The translations under genes were made by a program, and so were the position numbers. 64,000 nt of DNA. Origin: Actinoplanes sp. NBC_00393 (GTDB lineage Bacteria > Actinomycetota > Actinomycetes > Mycobacteriales > Micromonosporaceae). Location: positions 6,094,501 to 6,158,500 of the forward strand of contig NZ_CP107942.1 of the NCBI RefSeq assembly GCF_036053395.1, written 5' to 3'. Below the pieces are notes generated by a model, which did not search any database, had not been told where the DNA came from, and worked only from the letters and a program-made list of their open reading frames with translations. Of the stretch, positions 16,421-26,255 are shown piece by piece (the first letter of the stretch is position 1; each line of letters starts with the position of its first letter).

Positions 16421-16636
16421 ATGCTAAGCCGAATCCTCCGCGACCTGACCCTGTCCGACTTGACCTTCGGCGGCGGCCCGCTGATCCTCGCGCTCCTGGG
16501 CTTCCTCCAGGCCGCCCGCGCCGACGAACCATACGCCCGCTGGTCCTGGACAGCCTGCGCAGTGATCATGCTGGCGGTCTGCGCCGCTTACCTGATCTGG
16601 GTCTGGCGCCGGCGCGACCACCTCCAGGACGAGTGA
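16421..16636 (+). CDS. Small two-helix membrane protein
   Basis: The 71-residue protein has two predicted membrane segments, GGPLILALLGFLQAA at about residues 18–32 and WTACAVIMLAVCAAYLIWVW at about 43–62. It ends in a charged, cytosolic-looking tail (RRRDHLQDE). I do not recognise a family. ATG 16421 begins one base after the DUF4253 stop, so the two genes probably share a transcript and translation may be coupled. The function is unknown; a membrane partner of the DUF4253 protein is possible but unsupported beyond context. Confidence 0.65.
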   Translation: MLSRILRDLTLSDLTFGGGPLILALLGFLQAARADEPYARWSWTACAVIMLAVCAAYLIWVWRRRDHLQDE

Positions 16637-16734
16637 GACCCTTCCCTCCCCAGCATGCCCGCCTCCAGCACACCGGCGAAACGGGCCAGCGCAACCCAGA
16701 CCCCCGCCGCCCCGTCGGTCACCGGCGGCGGCCC

Positions 16735-16977
16735 TCAAGATCCTTCCGAGCCGCCCGAAATCGCCGAAGCCACCCAGCGGTAGATCTGGCCGTCCCGCAG
16801 TTCGTGCTCACTCGCCCGAGCCGGCGGCGGCCCATCGGCCAGGCGGGCAAAGACCTTGTTGCGCCTGCGGATGGTCCGCCCACCCTCGGTCCAATGCAGA
16901 TAGGGATGCAGAAGCTGAACGAGCGCCACCTGGTCGTCGCGTTCCACCGCAGCGATGACTTCACCGACGATATCCAC
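16735..16977 (-). CDS. Small SnoaL/NTF2-like protein
   Basis: The 80-residue protein reads VDIVGEVIAAVERDDQVALV then a predicted strand-rich LHPYLHWTEGGRTIRRRNKVFARL and ends with DGQIYRWVAS. This resembles a minimal nuclear-transport-factor-2-like fold (SnoaL-like/DUF4440), a family of ligand-binding and isomerase proteins. Start is uncertain: GTG 16977 fits the family, while a GTG at 17031 would add residues encoded by the first repeat unit of the neighbouring array. No ribosome binding site settles it. It faces the small membrane-protein gene tail to tail. Confidence 0.55.
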   Translation of the reverse strand: MDIVGEVIAAVERDDQVALVQLLHPYLHWTEGGRTIRRRNKVFARLADGPPPARASEHELRDGQIYRWVASAISGGSEGS

Positions 16978-16989
16978 GCGCTCAGTATC

Positions 16990-17240
16990 CGGCTGACCCG
17001 CAGCGCTGCCTCCGGCCGCGCGAAACAGCACGAGCGGTCAGCCGAGCACGGCGGCTGACCTGCAGTGCTGTATCCCGGCGAACGAAGCGACACTCACGGT
17101 CAGCTGGGCGTGGCGGCTGACCTGCAGTGCTGCATCCCGGCGAACGAAACGACACCCACGGTCAGCCCCGCCTCAGCGGCTGACGAGCAGGGCTGTTACG
17201 CAGGGCGGGGAGCGAAGCCCAGGGTCAGCTCGGTTGAGTG
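16990..17240. repeat. Four-copy degenerate repeat bracketed by GGCTGACC and GGTCAGC
   Basis: Units open with CGGCTGACC (16990, 17050, 17114, 17178) and end with GGTCAGC(C) (17036, 17099, 17160, 17223). The middle two share TGCAGTGCTG(C/T)ATCCCGGCG. Unit ends are inverted complements of each other, as in the array at 3880–4195, so the two arrays probably belong to one family. No gene is credible in this interval, which together with the next repeat fills the gap upstream of the SnoaL-like gene and downstream of pheT. Confidence 0.7.
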
Positions 17241-17274
17241 GCTGCCTCGCGGGGCGGGAGCGATGCGCAGAATC

Positions 17275-17428
17275 GAGGCGCGCGGGTCGAGGCGCGCAGG
17301 TCGAGGCGCGCAGGTCGAGGCGCGCAGGTCGAGGCGCGCAGGTCGAGGCGCGCAGGTCGAGGCGCGCAGGTCGAGGCGCGCAGGTCGAGGCGCGCAGGTC
17401 AGGGCGCCCAGGTCGGGATCCGCAGGTC
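17275..17428. repeat. 14-bp minisatellite, eleven copies
   Basis: GAGGCGCGCAGGTC occurs eight times without change from 17289 to 17400, preceded by a one-mismatch copy at 17275 and followed by two degraded copies at 17401 and 17415. The 14-bp unit is not a multiple of three, and open frames through it are artefacts of composition. It lies just past the pheT terminator. Copy number is likely to vary between strains. Confidence 0.92.
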
Positions 17429-17446
17429 GGGCGCTGCGGGGAGGGG

Positions 17447-17476
17447 GTGGGCGGCCACTGGAGGGTGGCCGCCCAC
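17447..17476 (-). terminator. Hairpin terminator after pheT
   Basis: Twelve-base perfect arms GTGGGCGGCCAC (17447–17458) and GTGGCCGCCCAC (17465–17476) with a six-base loop begin nine bases past the pheT stop. The GC-rich stem without a T run is typical of actinobacterial intrinsic terminators. Confidence 0.75.
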
Positions 17477-17484
17477 GTGGGGTG

Positions 17485-19965
17485 TCAGGCGCCGCGCAAG
17501 GTGGCGCCGAAGCGGGACGCGGTCAGCGCGACGGCGGCGTCGCGGGCGGCGATTGTTTCGTCGGAGGTGAGGGTGCGGTCCGGGGCGCGGAACGTCAGCT
17601 TGTAGGCCAGCGACCGCTTCCCCTCGCCGAGCTGCGAGGACTCGTAGACGTCGAACAGCGCCACCGACTCGAGCAGGGTGCCGGCGCCTTCGGCCAGGGC
17701 GGCCTGGACGTCGGCGGCCGGGACGGTGCGGTCCAGGACCAGCGCCACGTCGATCAGCGCCGCCGGGAACGTGGAGATCCGCGGGGCGTCGATCACCGGG
17801 GCGGCCGGGAGCACGTCCAGGTTGATCTCCGCCGCCGAGGTGCGCTTCGGCAGCTCGAAGGCGGCGACCACGGACGGGTGGAGCTCACCCGCGTAGCCGA
17901 TCACCGCGCCGTCGACCAGGATCTCGGCGCACCGGCCGGGGTGCCACGGGGCGCGCTCGGCTGCGCGTACCGCCAACCGCGAAGCGGGAATTCCCGCCGC
18001 GGAGACCGCGACGCGCGCCGCCTCGATGGCGTCGGCCCACCCGGCCGCGCGACCCTCGCCCCACCAGCCGGCCGGGTCCAGGTCGCCGGTGAGCACGACC
18101 GCGAGGTGCCACGGCTGCGCGGGCACGATCGCGTTGGCGGCCGTCCACTCCTCCTCGGTGGGACGCCGGTCGACGCCGAGCACGGGCGGCGCGGACGCCG
18201 CCAGGTGCGGCAGGAAGACCGTGCCGGTCTCGAAGAGCGCCACGTCCCGGCGTCCGCGGCCCAGGTTCCGCTTGAGCGTGCCCAGCAGAGGAGCCAACAG
18301 TGACGTACGCAGGAACGGCTCCTCCTCCGACAGGGGGTTGGTGAGCCGCACCGCACTGCGCCGGGGATCGTCCGCCGCCAGTCCGAGCGCGTCGGCCGTG
18401 CCGGGCGCGACGAACGGGTAGGACAGCACTTCGACGTACCCGTTCTCGGCGAGCGCCCGCCCGATCGAACGCCGCTGCCGCTGCGCCGAGGTGAGGCCGT
18501 TGCTGCTGCCGGCCGGCGGCAGCACGCTCGGGATGTCGTTGTACCCGCCGAGCCGCGCCACCTCCTCGACCAGGTCGATCGGCGCGAGCAGGTCGGGACG
18601 CCAGGTCGGCGGCACGACCGTCAGCTGCTCGTCGCCGCTGACCTGGCAGCCGACCTCGGTGAGCAGTTCGGCGACGCGGGAGGCGGAGTAGGGCAGGCCG
18701 ATCAGCTGCGTCGGCAGGGAAGCCGGCAGGGTGATCGGCGACGGCGCGACCACGTGGTCGATGTCGAGGATCCGCTCGTCGACGGTTCCCCCGGCGTGCT
18801 CGGTGAGGATCTCCACGGCCCGCTGCAGCGCGGCGAGCGGCAGCTGCGGGTCGACGCCCCGCTCCCACCGCTTGGCCGCCTCGCTGAACAGCTTGTGCCG
18901 CCGGGCGGTCCGCCCGACCATCACCGGGTCCCAGTGGGCGGCTTCGAGGAGCACGTTGACCGTGCCCTCCTGCCATTCACTGGTCTCGCCACCCATCACC
19001 GCGGCCAGCGAGATCGGCCCGGTCTCGTCGCAGATCACCATGTCCTCGGCGTCGAGCACGCGCGCGACACCGTCCAGGGTGGTCAGCTTCTCGCCGGGGT
19101 GGGCGCGGCGCACCAGCAGCCCGCCGCGGAGCCGGTCCAGGTCGAAGACGTGCATCGGCTGGCCGTACTCGAGCATCAGGTAGTTGGTGATGTCGACGGG
19201 CAGCGAGATGGCCCGGATGCCGGCCGCGACGAGGCGCCGCTGCATCCACTCCGGCGACTGCGCGTCCGGGTCGATGCCGCGGACGACGCGGGCGGCGAAC
19301 CGGTCACAGCCGATGGTGTCCTCGACGACGACGGGCCACGGGGCATCGGCGGTAGCGCCCGGCGCCGAACCCGACGCCGGGTCGGTGAACGGCACGGACA
19401 GGTACCCGGCCAGCTCCCGCGCGATGCCGCGGACGCTCATCTCGTATCCCCGGTCCGGGGTGATCTCGACCTCGATCAGCACCTCGTCGAGGCCGACGAC
19501 CGGCCGCGCGTCGATACCCGGCACCAGGCCGTCGGCGGGCGGCAGCACGATGATGCCGGAGTGGTCGCCGGACAGGCCCAGCTCCGCCGCCGAGCAGATC
19601 ATGCCGTTGGAGTTGCGCCCGTACGTCTTCCGCGCACCGATCTTGAACCCACCCGGCAGTTCGCCACCGGGCAGGATGACCACCACCAGGTCGCCCTCGG
19701 CGAAGTTCCGCGCACCGCAGACGATCTCCTGCGGCGCGTCACGGCCGACATCGACCGTGCAGAACCGGATCGGCTTCTTGAAACCGGTCAGCTCCTCGAT
19801 CGTCAGCACCCGGCCGACGACCAGGTCACCGGTGACCGTGGCGGCCTGGTCGACGATCCCCTCGACCTCCATGCCGAGGTTGGTCAGCGCGGCGTCGAGC
19901 TCGGAAGCGGTGATCCCCGCGGGCAGCTCGACGTACTCGCGCAGCCACGACAGTGACGTCTTCAT
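17485..19965 (-). CDS. pheT: Phenylalanyl-tRNA synthetase beta subunit
   Basis: The 826-residue subunit pairs with PheS in an (alpha-beta)2 enzyme that charges tRNA-Phe. It opens with MKTSLSWLREYVELP, carries a tRNA-binding EMAP-like domain at about residues 40–150, then the B3/B4 editing module (DITNYLMLEYGQPMHVFD, AVMGG) at about 210–390. The B5 domain follows, then a degenerate synthetase core, and a C-terminal anticodon-binding FDX-ACB domain (ISTFPAALIDVALVLDRTVPAADV...KRSLAYKLTFRAPDRTLTSDE). Full length for the family. ATG 19965 lies four bases after the pheS stop. It ends the transcription unit at a strong hairpin. Confidence 0.97.
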   Translation of the reverse strand: MKTSLSWLREYVELPAGITASELDAALTNLGMEVEGIVDQAATVTGDLVVGRVLTIEELTGFKKPIRFCTVDVGRDAPQEIVCGARNFAEGDLVVVILPGGELPGGFKIGARKTYGRNSNGMICSAAELGLSGDHSGIIVLPPADGLVPGIDARPVVGLDEVLIEVEITPDRGYEMSVRGIARELAGYLSVPFTDPASGSAPGATADAPWPVVVEDTIGCDRFAARVVRGIDPDAQSPEWMQRRLVAAGIRAISLPVDITNYLMLEYGQPMHVFDLDRLRGGLLVRRAHPGEKLTTLDGVARVLDAEDMVICDETGPISLAAVMGGETSEWQEGTVNVLLEAAHWDPVMVGRTARRHKLFSEAAKRWERGVDPQLPLAALQRAVEILTEHAGGTVDERILDIDHVVAPSPITLPASLPTQLIGLPYSASRVAELLTEVGCQVSGDEQLTVVPPTWRPDLLAPIDLVEEVARLGGYNDIPSVLPPAGSSNGLTSAQRQRRSIGRALAENGYVEVLSYPFVAPGTADALGLAADDPRRSAVRLTNPLSEEEPFLRTSLLAPLLGTLKRNLGRGRRDVALFETGTVFLPHLAASAPPVLGVDRRPTEEEWTAANAIVPAQPWHLAVVLTGDLDPAGWWGEGRAAGWADAIEAARVAVSAAGIPASRLAVRAAERAPWHPGRCAEILVDGAVIGYAGELHPSVVAAFELPKRTSAAEINLDVLPAAPVIDAPRISTFPAALIDVALVLDRTVPAADVQAALAEGAGTLLESVALFDVYESSQLGEGKRSLAYKLTFRAPDRTLTSDETIAARDAAVALTASRFGATLRGA

Positions 19966-19969
19966 CGCT

Positions 19970-21198
<1,229 letters not shown>

Positions 21199-21972
21199 TC
21201 AGCGCTGCGCGCGGGCCGACGCATATAGGCAGACCGCGGCGGCCGCGGCCAGGTTCAGACTCTCCGCGGCGCCATAGATCGGTACGCGCACCCGGCGGTC
21301 GGCCGCGGCGAGCATCGCCTCCGGCAGCCCGTGCGCCTCCGACCCGAACAGCCACGCGGTCGGCCGGTCCAGCAGGCCGCCGTCGAGCAGCGAGTCCACG
21401 TCGTCCTCCCCGGCGCCGCTGGTGGCGAGCACCTGCAGACCGGAGTCCTGCAGCAGGTCGATGATGGTCAGCGGGCTGCGGACGACGTCCACATGGAACA
21501 GCGAGCCGGCTGAGGCGCGTACACATTTGCCGTTGTAAGGGTCGACCGCGTCGCCGGCGAAGATCACCGCATCGGCGCCCGCGGCGTCGGCCGTGCGCAG
21601 GACGGTCCCGGCATTGCCGGGGTCGCGGATCTCCGCGACCACCGCGACCAGCCGCGGCTGCTTCACCAGGGCTTTGCCGATCGGTACGTCGACCTGCTCG
21701 CAGACCGCGACCAGCCCCTGCGGGTGGACGGTCTCGGCGAGCGCGTTCAGTGCGTCGTCGGTGACCGGCGACACCTCCGGCGCCTGCGCCACGAGCTCGG
21801 GATACCGGTCCAGTGCGGACCCGGTCCCGAACAACTCCAGCACGACGCCGGCGGCGAGCGCCTCGCGGACCGCCTGCGGCCCTTCGGCCAGGAACCGGCC
21901 ACTCTGGTCACGATCCTTACGGCGCTGCAGGCGCCGGGCCGCAACAATGCGGGGAGTACGCGGTGTGTACAT
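21199..21972 (-). CDS. SpoU/TrmH-family RNA 2'-O-methyltransferase
   Basis: The 257-residue protein is a SPOUT methyltransferase. An N-terminal substrate-binding domain (RFLAEGPQAVREAL) precedes the knotted C-terminal domain with its three motifs: NAGTVLRTADAAG near residue 119, LFGSEAHGL near 208 and SLNLAAAAAVCLY near 236. The SAM site sits in the trefoil knot. Relatives modify 23S rRNA (RlmB-like) or confer thiostrepton resistance (TsnR); the chromosomal place between rplT and pheS is typical for a housekeeping rRNA enzyme in actinobacteria. ATG 21972 is the start. The exact target nucleotide is not predictable here. Confidence 0.88.
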   Translation of the reverse strand: MYTPRTPRIVAARRLQRRKDRDQSGRFLAEGPQAVREALAAGVVLELFGTGSALDRYPELVAQAPEVSPVTDDALNALAETVHPQGLVAVCEQVDVPIGKALVKQPRLVAVVAEIRDPGNAGTVLRTADAAGADAVIFAGDAVDPYNGKCVRASAGSLFHVDVVRSPLTIIDLLQDSGLQVLATSGAGEDDVDSLLDGGLLDRPTAWLFGSEAHGLPEAMLAAADRRVRVPIYGAAESLNLAAAAAVCLYASARAQR

Positions 21973-22084
21973 CTGCTCCGACCTGAAAGCGAAGAGCTGA
22001 AGCGAAGAGCTGAAGCGAAGCTGCGGACAGCGAAACGCCCCCCGACCAGGGGCCGGAGGGCGTCTCGAAACGTGCTACGCGAAA

Positions 22085-22477
22085 TCAGGCAGCCTGAGCG
22101 GCAGCGCCGCCGGTGCCCTCGGCCGCGACGGCCGCGCGAGCGATCTCGACGATGGCCGCGAACGCCGCCTCGTCGTGGACCGCGAGGTCCGCGAGGATCT
22201 TCCGGTCGACCTCGACGCCCGCCAGCTTGAGACCCTGGATCAGGCGGTTGTAGGTCAGGCCGTTGGCCCGGGACGCCGCGTTGATCCGCTGGATCCACAG
22301 CTGGCGGAAGTCGCCCTTGCGGTCACGGCGGTCGCGGTACGAGTACTGCATCGAGTGCAGCACCTGCTCCTTGGCCTTGCGGTACAGCCGCGAGCGCTGG
22401 CCGCGGTAGCCGCTCGCGGTCTCGAGCAGAGTGCGGCGCTTCTTCTGGGCGTTTACCGCCCGCTTGACGCGTGCCAT
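22085..22477 (-). CDS. rplT: Ribosomal protein L20
   Basis: The 130-residue protein binds 23S rRNA early in 50S assembly. It has the basic helical N-terminus [19 protein letters not shown], the [15 protein letters not shown] stretch and the globular C-terminal domain [27 protein letters not shown] 10–12 residue alanine-rich tail ([10 protein letters not shown]) extends beyond the usual end, as in other actinobacteria. It follows rpmI after 36 bases in the conserved infC-rpmI-rplT operon. ATG 22477 has a good AAGGAG ribosome binding site in the upstream gap. Confidence 0.98.
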   Translation of the reverse strand: MARVKRAVNAQKKRRTLLETASGYRGQRSRLYRKAKEQVLHSMQYSYRDRRDRKGDFRQLWIQRINAASRANGLTYNRLIQGLKLAGVEVDRKILADLAVHDEAAFAAIVEIARAAVAAEGTGGAAAQAA

Positions 22478-22513
22478 TTCAAGTACTCCTTAGGGGAACT
22501 GGTCAGGCGCGCG

Positions 22514-22708
22514 TCAGCGGCCCAGAAGCTTCTTCACTCGCTTGGTGTCGGCCTTGGCCACAACGACCGTGCCGGTCATCCGACGGGTGACGTGGGAGCT
22601 CTTGTGCTCCAGCAGGTGACGCTTGCCGGCCTGCTCGCGCACGATCTTGCCCTTGCCGGTGACCTTCACCCGCTTACCCATGCCGGTGTGGCTCTTCATC
22701 TTCGGCAC
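22514..22708 (-). CDS. rpmI: Ribosomal protein L35
   Basis: The 64-residue basic protein [20 protein letters not shown] has the family's signature start and the [10 protein letters not shown] segment. It is a component of the 50S subunit. It lies between infC and rplT in the universal order, with a 54-base gap from infC. The start is ATG 22708 with an AAAGAGGCG ribosome binding site. Confidence 0.98.
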   Translation of the reverse strand: MPKMKSHTGMGKRVKVTGKGKIVREQAGKRHLLEHKSSHVTRRMTGTVVVAKADTKRVKKLLGR

Positions 22709-22762
22709 TTGACGCCTCTTTCTGATCTTTCCCCGTGACCGGGGGGCACGGGAAAATACTGT

Positions 22763-23395
22763 CTACTCTGCTGTGGCTGTGGTGTCGGCCGGAGCAGCCG
22801 GTGCGGCCTCGGCGACGTCGCCTTCACGCGGTTCCCGCGGCGGGCGCGCGTTCGCGGCGATGGTCGCTGCCGCCGCGGCCTTCGTGGCCCGATGCGGAGC
22901 AAGCACCATGATCATGTTCCGGCCGTCCTGCTTGGGACTGGCCTCGACGAAGCCGAGTTCCGAGATCTCCTCGCTGAGCCGGCGCAGGAGCCGGAAACCC
23001 AGCTCGGGGCGGCTCTGCTCACGACCACGGAACATGATCGTCACCTTGACCTTGTCGCCCGCCTTGAGGAACCGAACGACGTGACCCTTCTTGGTCTCGT
23101 AGTCGTGCGGGTCGATCTTCGGACGGAGCTTCATTTCCTTGATGACGGTCTGCTGCTGGTTGCGCCGTGCTTCGCGGGCCTTGAGTGCGCTCTCGTACTT
23201 GAACTTGCCGAAGTCCATGAGCTTGCACACCGGCGGCCGCGCCATCGGAGCAACCTCGACCAGGTCCAGGTCGACGTCCGCAGCCAGTTGGAGAGCGCGC
23301 TCGAGCGGCACGATGCCGACCTGCTCACCCTCCGGACCGACCAGGCGGACCTCACGAGCCCGGATCTGTTCGTTCACGCGTGGTTCGACGCTGAT
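22763..23395 (-). CDS. infC: Translation initiation factor IF-3, likely ATC start
   Basis: IF-3 binds the 30S subunit and checks the initiator codon. Full N- and C-domains are present ([19 protein letters not shown] linker region, [33 protein letters not shown]), with an Ala/Pro-rich tail. The first ATG/GTG in the conserved part is GTG 23377 ([12 protein letters not shown]), but six codons upstream ATC at 23395 follows GAGGAGGCCCC and gives [12 protein letters not shown], which matches the known actinobacterial IF-3 N-terminus. IF-3 genes commonly use a non-canonical AUU/AUC start for autoregulation. The protein would be 210 residues. First gene of infC-rpmI-rplT. Confidence 0.93.
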   Translation of the reverse strand: MSVEPRVNEQIRAREVRLVGPEGEQVGIVPLERALQLAADVDLDLVEVAPMARPPVCKLMDFGKFKYESALKAREARRNQQQTVIKEMKLRPKIDPHDYETKKGHVVRFLKAGDKVKVTIMFRGREQSRPELGFRLLRRLSEEISELGFVEASPKQDGRNMIMVLAPHRATKAAAAATIAANARPPREPREGDVAEAAPAAPADTTATAE

Positions 23396-23640
23396 GGGGC
23401 CTCCTCAGAACGTTGTTCTCTCACCCACAACGCTTTTGCGCTGCAGATGATGCCAATGGCGGTCGGCCCCGAGTGTCCCGCTGGAGGCGGGACGCCGGGA
23501 AAGCAGAAGGCCCCAGCGCATGCCGGGGCCCGCTCGACCGGTCATCGGCGTCCTGAAGGACGCACGCCCAGCACGAGGCTGGGGAGACCGGACCCAGCCA
23601 CATCAAGTGACTCGGGTGGGAACCTGCGGGCTCCTCTTTC
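23396..23640 (-). promoter_or_regulatory. Structured infC leader RNA with competing hairpins
   Basis: Hairpins on the minus strand are CCCAGC–GCTGGG (23568–23584), GCGTCC–GGACGC (23548–23563), GGCCCC–GGGGCC (23509–23530) and GTCCCGC–GCGGGAC (23475–23493). The GGCCCC that overlaps the infC ribosome binding site (23396–23401) can pair with GGGGCC segments at 23465–23470 or 23509–23514, offering a switch between open and closed ribosome binding site. The rest of the 312-base gap up to 23707 shows no gene. Confidence 0.5.
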
Positions 23641-23707
23641 GCGCCCGCGCTGCGCTTTCCGAAGATCAAAAGCGAGGCGCAGGCGTGGTCGACTGCCGGC
23701 AAGTCTA

Positions 23708-24154
23708 TCAGGCTGCTGAAGCAGCAGAATGCAAGGCCCGGAGCGTACGAACTCCGTCCACCGCGTAGTCCTTGTCGACCGCCTGAAGCGCGTGGATCGG
23801 CACCTGCTCGTCGTCGTGCAGCTCCAGATGCGCCCACGCCGAGTTCCGGTCGAACCGGACCGCGCGGACCACACTCCACGGCAGGTCGTAGCCGCCCACC
23901 AGGTTGCGCACGTGCACGCCCTCGTCGTCGGCGACGATCCGCGGGCGGCAGAACGCCAGGATGCCCAGGCCGAGCAGGATGCCCAGCCCGATCAGGGCGA
24001 TCTGGTCGCCGCGCTGGAAGGTCATCCGCGAGTCCTGGAAGCCGGCATTGCCGCTCAGCCCGAAGCTCATCGCGGTGAACAGGGCGGCGACGGCGATCGC
24101 GCCCGGGACGGCGACGACGCGGATCTTCTTGGGTCGGAACGTCACAGCGGTCAT
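23708..24154 (-). CDS. PH-domain (bPH-type) membrane protein
   Basis: The 148-residue protein has two membrane helices (VVAVPGAIAVAALFTAMSFGL at about 13–33 and IALIGLGILLGLGILAFC at about 50–68). After them is a small bacterial PH-like domain (IVADDEGVHVRNLVGGYDLPWSVVRAVRF, then LELHDDEQVPIHALQ). Proteins of this kind are widespread beside hisG in actinobacteria and have no established role. ATG 24154 overlaps the hisG stop by one base (TGATG), so translation is coupled to hisG. It ends the his segment just before the infC leader. Confidence 0.8.
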   Translation of the reverse strand: MTAVTFRPKKIRVVAVPGAIAVAALFTAMSFGLSGNAGFQDSRMTFQRGDQIALIGLGILLGLGILAFCRPRIVADDEGVHVRNLVGGYDLPWSVVRAVRFDRNSAWAHLELHDDEQVPIHALQAVDKDYAVDGVRTLRALHSAASAA

Positions 24155-24996
24155 CACAGCCTGCAGTTGGCGATGTCGGTTACCAGGATGGCACGGGCAC
24201 CCAGCTCGTACAGCTCGTCCATGATCCGGTGCACGCTGCTGCGCTGCACCATCGCCTCCACGGCGACCCAGCCCTCGCGGTGCAGCGGGGAGACGGTCGG
24301 GGACTCGATGCCGGGGGTCAGGCTGGTGGCCTGTTCCAGCAGGTCGGCGCGTACGTCGTAGGCGAGCATGACGAAGTTGCGGGCGACCAGGACACCCTGC
24401 AGGCGCCGCAGCAGCTGGGCGGCGCCGTTCGGCGTCTCGGCGTCGCGGCCGATCAGGATCGCCGAGGACCGCATGATCGGCTCGCCGAGGGTGACCAGTC
24501 CGGCCTGGCGCAGCGTCGCGCCGGTCTCGACCACGTCGGCGATCAGGTCGGCCACGCCGAGCCGGACCGCGTTCTCCACCGCGCCGTCCAGGCGTACGAC
24601 GTCCGCCTTGAGCTCGTTCTCGGCCAGGTAGCGGCTGACCACACCCGGGTAGGCGGTGGCGATGCGCCGGCCGCCGATCTCGTCGGCGCTGGTCAGCGAG
24701 CCGGCCGGGGCAGCCCAGCGGAAGGTGGCGCCGCCGAAGTTCAGGTCGAGCAGTTCGGTCGCCGGAACACCGGAGTCGACCAGCAGGTCCCGGCCGGTGA
24801 TGCCGAGGTCGAGGTCGCCGGATCCGACGTACGTGGCGATGTCACGCGGCCGCAGGTAGAAGAACTCGACGTTGTTGGCTTCGTCACGGCAGATCAGGTC
24901 TTTGGGATCGGTGCGCTGGCGGTAACCGGCGTCCCGCAACATCTGTGATGCCGGACCGGAGAGGGTGCCCTTGTTCGGGATGGCGATGCGCAGCAT
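24154..24996 (-). CDS. hisG: ATP phosphoribosyltransferase, long form
   Basis: The 280-residue enzyme condenses ATP with PRPP in the first, histidine-inhibited step of histidine synthesis. MLRIAIPNKGTLSGPASQML opens domain I, ITGRDLLVDSG and the PRPP-binding DLIADVVETGATLRQAGL are in place, and a C-terminal ACT-like regulatory domain (about residues 205–280) marks it as the long form that does not need HisZ. ATG 24996 with AAGGAG upstream. hisE lies 41 bases before it in the usual actinobacterial hisE-hisG pair. Confidence 0.97.
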   Translation of the reverse strand: MLRIAIPNKGTLSGPASQMLRDAGYRQRTDPKDLICRDEANNVEFFYLRPRDIATYVGSGDLDLGITGRDLLVDSGVPATELLDLNFGGATFRWAAPAGSLTSADEIGGRRIATAYPGVVSRYLAENELKADVVRLDGAVENAVRLGVADLIADVVETGATLRQAGLVTLGEPIMRSSAILIGRDAETPNGAAQLLRRLQGVLVARNFVMLAYDVRADLLEQATSLTPGIESPTVSPLHREGWVAVEAMVQRSSVHRIMDELYELGARAILVTDIANCRL

Positions 24997-25037
24997 GACG
25001 TGCTCCTTCGATCTATGGACGGGTCAGCGGACACACG

Positions 25038-25301
25038 TCACAGATGTCGGTACACGTCCTTGAGCTCGAGACCGGTCGCGATCATCAGGACTTGTGCCTG
25101 GTAGAGCAGCTGCGAGATCTCCTCGGAGGCCCGTTCCGGCCCCTCGTGCTCGGCAGCCATCCAGGACTCGGCCGCCTCCTCGACGACCTTCTTGCCGATG
25201 AAGTGGACTCCGCGTTCGAGCGCCTCGACGGTGCCCGAACCGGGGGTCTGTTCCGCCGCCTTGCGTTGCAACTCGGCAAACAGTTCTTCGAACGTCTTCA
25301 C
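25038..25301 (-). CDS. hisE: Phosphoribosyl-ATP pyrophosphatase
   Basis: The 87-residue MazG-like enzyme hydrolyses PR-ATP to PR-AMP, the second histidine step. [16 protein letters not shown] opens the chain and the metal-binding helices read [15 protein letters not shown] and [19 protein letters not shown] 25301 is the likely start because the reading frame upstream does not resemble HisE and the divergent transporter promoter must fit there. No clear ribosome binding site is present, so leaderless translation is possible. Next gene is hisG. Confidence 0.93.
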   Translation of the reverse strand: MKTFEELFAELQRKAAEQTPGSGTVEALERGVHFIGKKVVEEAAESWMAAEHEGPERASEEISQLLYQAQVLMIATGLELKDVYRHL

Positions 25302-25379
25302 GAGCAACGATTGTGGCAGCTCATCACGTCTTGACGACGAACGCCCCCAGCGGTTGGGACGTCTTCTAAGCTGCCCGGC

Positions 25380-26255
25380 ATGGTCAGCCGACACTCCCCC
25401 GTGGCCCTCGGCGGTGTCCTGCTTCTGTTCGCAGCCGTCACCGCCTGTTCTCCGGTCGAGGAGAACACCACCGCCGCCGGCAGTTCGCCGTCCGCCGCCG
25501 CGGACGCGTGCACGCCGAGCAGCCTCACCACCAAGACTCCCGGCAAGCTCACCATCGGCACCGACAACCCGGCCTACGAGCCGTGGTTCAGCGAGAACAA
25601 GCCGTCCAACGGCAAGGGGTACGAAGCCGCGGTCGCCTACGAGGTGGCCGACCGGCTCGGCTTCCAGACCGCCAACGTCGTGTGGACCCAGGTCACGTTC
25701 AACAACGCGATCGCGCCCGGCCCGAAGGCGTTCGACATCGACATCAACCAGTTCTCGATCACCGAGGAACGCAAGGCGGCGGTGGACTTCTCGTCCCCGT
25801 ACTACCTGGTGCGGCAGACGGTGATCAGCACCGAGGGCTCGAAGATCGCCGGCGCCAAGTCGCTGGCCGACCTGAAGAACGCCAAGCTCGGCGCCCAGGT
25901 CGGCACCACGAGCTACCAGGCGATCACTGAGCTGATCAAGCCGGCGGCCAAGCCGTCGGTCTACAACAACAACGACGACGCCAAGGCGGCTCTGGAGAAC
26001 GGCACCGTCGACGGCATCGTGGTCGACCTGCCGACCGCGTTCTACATGACCGCGGCCGAGCTGGACAACGGCGTGATCGTCGGACAGCTGCCGCAGGTCG
26101 GTGTGCCCGAGCAGTTCGGCATCGTGCTGGACAAGGGCTCGCCGCTGACCGGCTGCGTGACCAAGGCCGTCGACCAGCTCCGCCAGGACGGCACCCTCGC
26201 CGTGCTGGAGAAGACCTGGCTGGCCGACACCGCCGGGGCACCCGAGCTCTCGTGA
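25380..26255 (+). CDS. Amino-acid ABC transporter substrate-binding lipoprotein
   Basis: The 291-residue lipoprotein has a signal peptide ending in the lipobox VTAC (Cys at about residue 23) and a low-complexity linker. A family 3 extracellular solute-binding domain follows ([58 protein letters not shown]). The chemistry of such proteins is binding of polar amino acids outside the membrane. It is the first gene of a three-gene importer and lies divergent from hisE. A four-base GTGA overlap joins it to the permease gene. Substrate cannot be predicted. Confidence 0.92.
   Translation: MVSRHSPVALGGVLLLFAAVTACSPVEENTTAAGSSPSAAADACTPSSLTTKTPGKLTIGTDNPAYEPWFSENKPSNGKGYEAAVAYEVADRLGFQTANVVWTQVTFNNAIAPGPKAFDIDINQFSITEERKAAVDFSSPYYLVRQTVISTEGSKIAGAKSLADLKNAKLGAQVGTTSYQAITELIKPAAKPSVYNNNDDAKAALENGTVDGIVVDLPTAFYMTAAELDNGVIVGQLPQVGVPEQFGIVLDKGSPLTGCVTKAVDQLRQDGTLAVLEKTWLADTAGAPELS

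Noticed and set aside
17065..18303. 412-codon plus-strand frame through the 14-bp repeats and pheT
   Set aside because: It reads a non-coding minisatellite and then the antisense strand of pheT; the repeat unit is not a multiple of three.
24154..24157. GTG one codon before the PH-domain ATG as start
   Set aside because: The ATG at 24154 gives the standard TGATG overlap with hisG, so the GTG is less likely.
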